Shown: positions 6,336 to 7,967 of the stretch, piece by piece
Layout: each line of letters begins with the position of its first letter
Position numbering within the stretch: the stretch's first letter is position 1
Assembly: GCA_002407905.1 (NCBI GenBank)
Contig: DHPL01000068.1
Span: 455-8,421, forward strand
DNA length: 7,967 nt
Direction: 5' to 3'
DNA from: Anaerolineaceae bacterium UBA5365
Lineage (GTDB): Bacteria > Chloroflexota > Anaerolineae > Anaerolineales > Anaerolineaceae
Made by a program: the position numbers and the translations under genes
The notes under the pieces: model-generated
Told to the model about the DNA's origin: nothing
The model's database searches: none
Seen by the model: only the letters and a program-made list of their open reading frames with translations

Positions 6336-7550
6336 CTAACCTCTTAGCGTGGCTTCCAGCGATTCCAGGCTGGCGCTTTCATCAGCGCTGAAGACGCGTT
6401 CTGCGTCCATGGCTTTCTTAACTTTACCAGAGAGGCCAGCCTCGCCAAAGAGGATCGCCCCGATCAACTTCCCGTCGCGCAGGGTGTAACTGCTGTAATT
6501 ACCCTCCACTTCTTTGGCCATCACCTTATCCGCTGCGTCATTGGCCGCGATCTGCCCGATGCTGAAAAGGTCGATTCCCAGGACCTTAAGCATCGCGGAA
6601 GGCGGTACGCCTTCAAAAGCCGCTTGCCCGCCGGCCGCGTTGGTGCCGGCAACATCGCCCTGGGTCTTGGCTGGCTGCCAGAGGCCGTAAAGTACGCCTT
6701 TGTGCTCGGTGAGGTCTCCGGCGGCAAAGATATGCGGATCGCTGGTGGCCATGCGGTCATCCACCACCAGGCCCTTATTGGTTTCCAAGCCGGCCGCCTT
6801 GGCCAATTCCAGGTTGGGGCGTACGCCGGTGCTCACCAGCACCAGATCGGCAGGCAGTTCCGTTCCGTCTTCCATTTGCACGGCCCGTACTTTTCCGTTC
6901 TCATCCGCCAGCATGCCCTTGGTTTTTCCACCGGTGATCACGCTCATGCCCATGGCTTCAATTCTTGCCTGCAGCAAATTCCCGCCCGGGGGGTCCAATT
7001 GGCGCGGGAGTAGCCAGTCGAAGGTCTCGATGATGGTCACCTTTGCGCCAGTGCGGCTGATTGCCCCGGCCATCTCCAGGCCCAGGAGGCCGCCGCCAAT
7101 TACCACCACCTGGATGGGCTCGCAGCAGCAATCCAGCACGTACTCGGCATCGGCCAGGGTACGCAGGGCCATCACGCCTTGCAGGTCTTTACCCGGGAAG
7201 GGTGGGATGAATGGGCTGGCGCCGCTGGCCAGGACCAGTTTATCGTAGGCGAAACTGCGGCCGTCCGCCAGGCGCACATTGCGGTTCTCCCGGTCGATGC
7301 CTTCAACAACTGCCCCCAAGATCAGGTCTACATTGTCCTCTGCGTACCAGTCCTGCTGATGCAAGGGCAGTTTCTCCCGCTTCACTTCCCCGGCCATAAA
7401 GCGCGTGAGCGCCATGCGGGAATAAGGCGATTCTTCCTCCTTGCTGATCAGCACGATCTTGCCTTCAGGGTCTTGCGCGTGGATCGCCTCGGCAGCGCTG
7501 ACCCCCGCGATTCCTCCACCGATGATGACGTACTTACTTTCCCGGCTCAT
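6336..7550 (-). CDS. FAD-dependent NAD(P)H oxidoreductase, rubredoxin-reductase/NirB-N-terminal type
   Basis: The 404-residue flavoprotein has two Rossmann folds: GGGIAG (11-16) for FAD, and GGGLLG (152-157) for NAD(P)H. It also has the second FAD motifs STGVRPN (240-246) and AAGD (276-279), and a C-terminal segment (about 318-388, ending LIGAILFGEAG) like the rubredoxin-reductase C-terminal domain. It lacks the redox-active CxxxxC of disulfide reductases and the single active cysteine of NADH oxidases at the equivalent place (SPYSRMALTR). It therefore probably passes electrons from NAD(P)H to another protein or small acceptor. Three adjacent cysteines (141-143) are unusual. The ATG at 7550 is chosen because AAGGAGAG lies just upstream; a start at 7592 would lack this and add 14 unconserved residues. 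It converges with the catechol operon. A role in reducing the XylT-type ferredoxin is conceivable but unproven. Confidence 0.88.
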   Translation of the reverse strand: MSRESKYVIIGGGIAGVSAAEAIHAQDPEGKIVLISKEEESPYSRMALTRFMAGEVKREKLPLHQQDWYAEDNVDLILGAVVEGIDRENRNVRLADGRSFAYDKLVLASGASPFIPPFPGKDLQGVMALRTLADAEYVLDCCCEPIQVVVIGGGLLGLEMAGAISRTGAKVTIIETFDWLLPRQLDPPGGNLLQARIEAMGMSVITGGKTKGMLADENGKVRAVQMEDGTELPADLVLVSTGVRPNLELAKAAGLETNKGLVVDDRMATSDPHIFAAGDLTEHKGVLYGLWQPAKTQGDVAGTNAAGGQAAFEGVPPSAMLKVLGIDLFSIGQIAANDAADKVMAKEVEGNYSSYTLRDGKLIGAILFGEAGLSGKVKKAMDAERVFSADESASLESLEATLRG

Positions 7551-7582
7551 ATACTCTCCTTGTTCATCCTCAACTGCGCAAA

Positions 7583-7611
7583 ATTGTAGCAAAAGCGAGG
7601 AGGAGAATCAA
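7583..7611 (-). promoter_or_regulatory. Sigma70-type promoter of the FAD oxidoreductase
   Basis: On the minus strand, TTGATT (7611-7606) and TACAAT (7588-7583, five of six consensus bases) are separated by exactly 17 bases. Transcription would start near 7576, about 25 bases before the ATG at 7550, which is a typical short leader with the ribosome binding site inside it. Confidence 0.65.
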
Positions 7612-7670
7612 AGCCTGATTCAAGGATTTGTGCGGAATCATCAGTCAGATTTACCCCTTAAACCCTGAGC

Positions 7671-7690
7671 AGGCCAAGCTTTGGCCTTTT
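7671..7690 (+). terminator. Terminator-like hairpin without an obvious gene
   Basis: AGGCCAA (7671-7677) and TTGGCCT (7681-7687) form a perfect 7-bp stem with a three-base loop, followed by TTT and, after GCTGC, a further TTTT. It lies between two divergent genes, where no plus-strand transcript is expected to end. It could end a short plus-strand RNA arising antisense to the oxidoreductase start, act as insulation before secA, or be fortuitous. Confidence 0.35.
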
Positions 7691-7779
7691 GCTGCTTTTA
7701 AGTAAATTTCTGAACTTTGCAAACGGCCCAGATTGACTGCCGTACCGCTACATGAAAGCGCGGTATTCAGACAATCGGC

Positions 7780-7800
7780 TATAATGCCACTTGTGGCATT
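7780..7800 (+). promoter_or_regulatory. secA -10 box with overlapping palindrome
   Basis: TATAAT (7780-7785) is a perfect -10 box 45 bases before the secA ATG. The expected -35 position (about 7757-7762, AGCGCG) does not match consensus. A perfect 8-bp inverted repeat, AATGCCAC (7783-7790) and GTGGCATT (7793-7800), with a two-base centre overlaps the -10 box and the predicted transcription start near 7792. A protein bound there would block the promoter. The promoter call is moderate and the operator idea is inference. Confidence 0.45.
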
Positions 7801-7830
7801 TCCGGAAAACAGCCGCTTCAACGAGGAAAA

Positions 7831-7967
7831 ATGTTCAAAAAAATTACGCAGCTTTTCAGCGGCGACCCGCATAAACGCAAAATCGAACGCATGGTCAAGG
7901 TGGTGGATCAGATCAACGCGCTTGAGCCGGAATTTGAGAAACTGACCGACGCGGAACTGAAAGCCAA
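7831..7967 (+). CDS. secA: SecA, preprotein translocase ATPase, N-terminal fragment
   Basis: The reading frame is open to the right edge and gives 45 complete codons, beginning MFKKITQLFSGDPHKRKIE and containing INALEPEFEKLTDAEL. This is the typical SecA start (MFKKI, then a helix with a VxxINxLEPEFEKLSDEEL-type pattern) that precedes the first nucleotide-binding domain. SecA is the cytoplasmic ATPase that drives protein export through SecYEG. The ATG at 7831 follows GAGGAAAA (7823-7830). The gene runs toward the right edge, away from the oxidoreductase, and is unrelated to the catechol operon. It is housekeeping, which supports a chromosomal location. Confidence 0.9.
   Translation, partial: MFKKITQLFSGDPHKRKIERMVKVVDQINALEPEFEKLTDAELKA

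Noticed and set aside
6700..7248. Plus-strand open frame of 182 codons inside the FAD oxidoreductase
   Set aside because: It is a shadow of the minus-strand flavoprotein. It has a Ser/Pro/Arg-rich composition and no ribosome binding site or domain.
7733..7738. TTGACT as the -35 box for secA
   Set aside because: It lies 41 bases from the TATAAT at 7780, far too distant for a sigma70 pair, and no matching -10 box lies 16 to 18 bases after it.

Overview
This is a bacterial chromosomal window, moderately GC-rich in its coding regions. It is dominated by one complete-looking catabolic operon for the lower (meta-cleavage) degradation of catechols. The organism cannot be fixed from the sequence. 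The partial tRNA at the left edge has no encoded CCA, which argues against enteric bacteria. Starts are mostly ATG/GTG behind AGGAGA-type ribosome binding sites. A Chloroflexota/Anaerolineae-like or other environmental bacterium would fit, but that is a weak inference.

Layout. Positions 1-45 are the 3' part of a tRNA, most likely tRNA-Val(CAC). A degenerate second copy of its T-arm and acceptor end follows at 115-146. On the minus strand lies a tiny Gly/Cys-rich single-span membrane protein (229-408) with its own terminator (186-211). An IclR-family regulator (554-1300, +) comes next. It is separated by a near-consensus sigma70 promoter (1326-1354) from a six-gene plus-strand operon: XylT-type [2Fe-2S] ferredoxin (1417-1755), catechol 2,3-dioxygenase (1771-2694), 2-hydroxymuconate-semialdehyde hydrolase (2723-3541), 2-oxopent-4-enoate hydratase (3595-4359), acylating acetaldehyde dehydrogenase (4368-5252) and 4-hydroxy-2-oxovalerate aldolase (5249-6263). 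The aldolase is frameshifted near its 3' end. The operon closes with a hairpin terminator (6291-6312) that also serves the converging gene. That gene, on the minus strand, is an FAD/NAD(P)H oxidoreductase of the rubredoxin-reductase/NirB-N-terminal type (6336-7550) with a good promoter at 7583-7611. The right edge holds the first 45 codons of secA (7831 onward).

How the genes work together. The dioxygenase opens catechol beside the diol, using O2 and Fe(II), and the ferredoxin is expected to re-reduce its iron when it is oxidised. The hydrolase cleaves the ring-fission product to 2-hydroxypenta-2,4-dienoate plus an acid. The hydratase makes 4-hydroxy-2-oxovalerate. The aldolase makes pyruvate and acetaldehyde, and the dehydrogenase turns acetaldehyde into acetyl-CoA. 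Gene order matches the classical xylTE-FJQK / dmpQB-DEFG order, but exactly the three genes of the alternative 4-oxalocrotonate branch (dehydrogenase, tautomerase, decarboxylase) are absent. No ring hydroxylase is present in the window.

The points most worth a second look are the aldolase frameshift, the hydrolytic-branch-only gene set, the hairpin between hydrolase and hydratase, the tRNA-end duplication, and the palindrome over the secA promoter. I see no strong evidence for an entirely new system.
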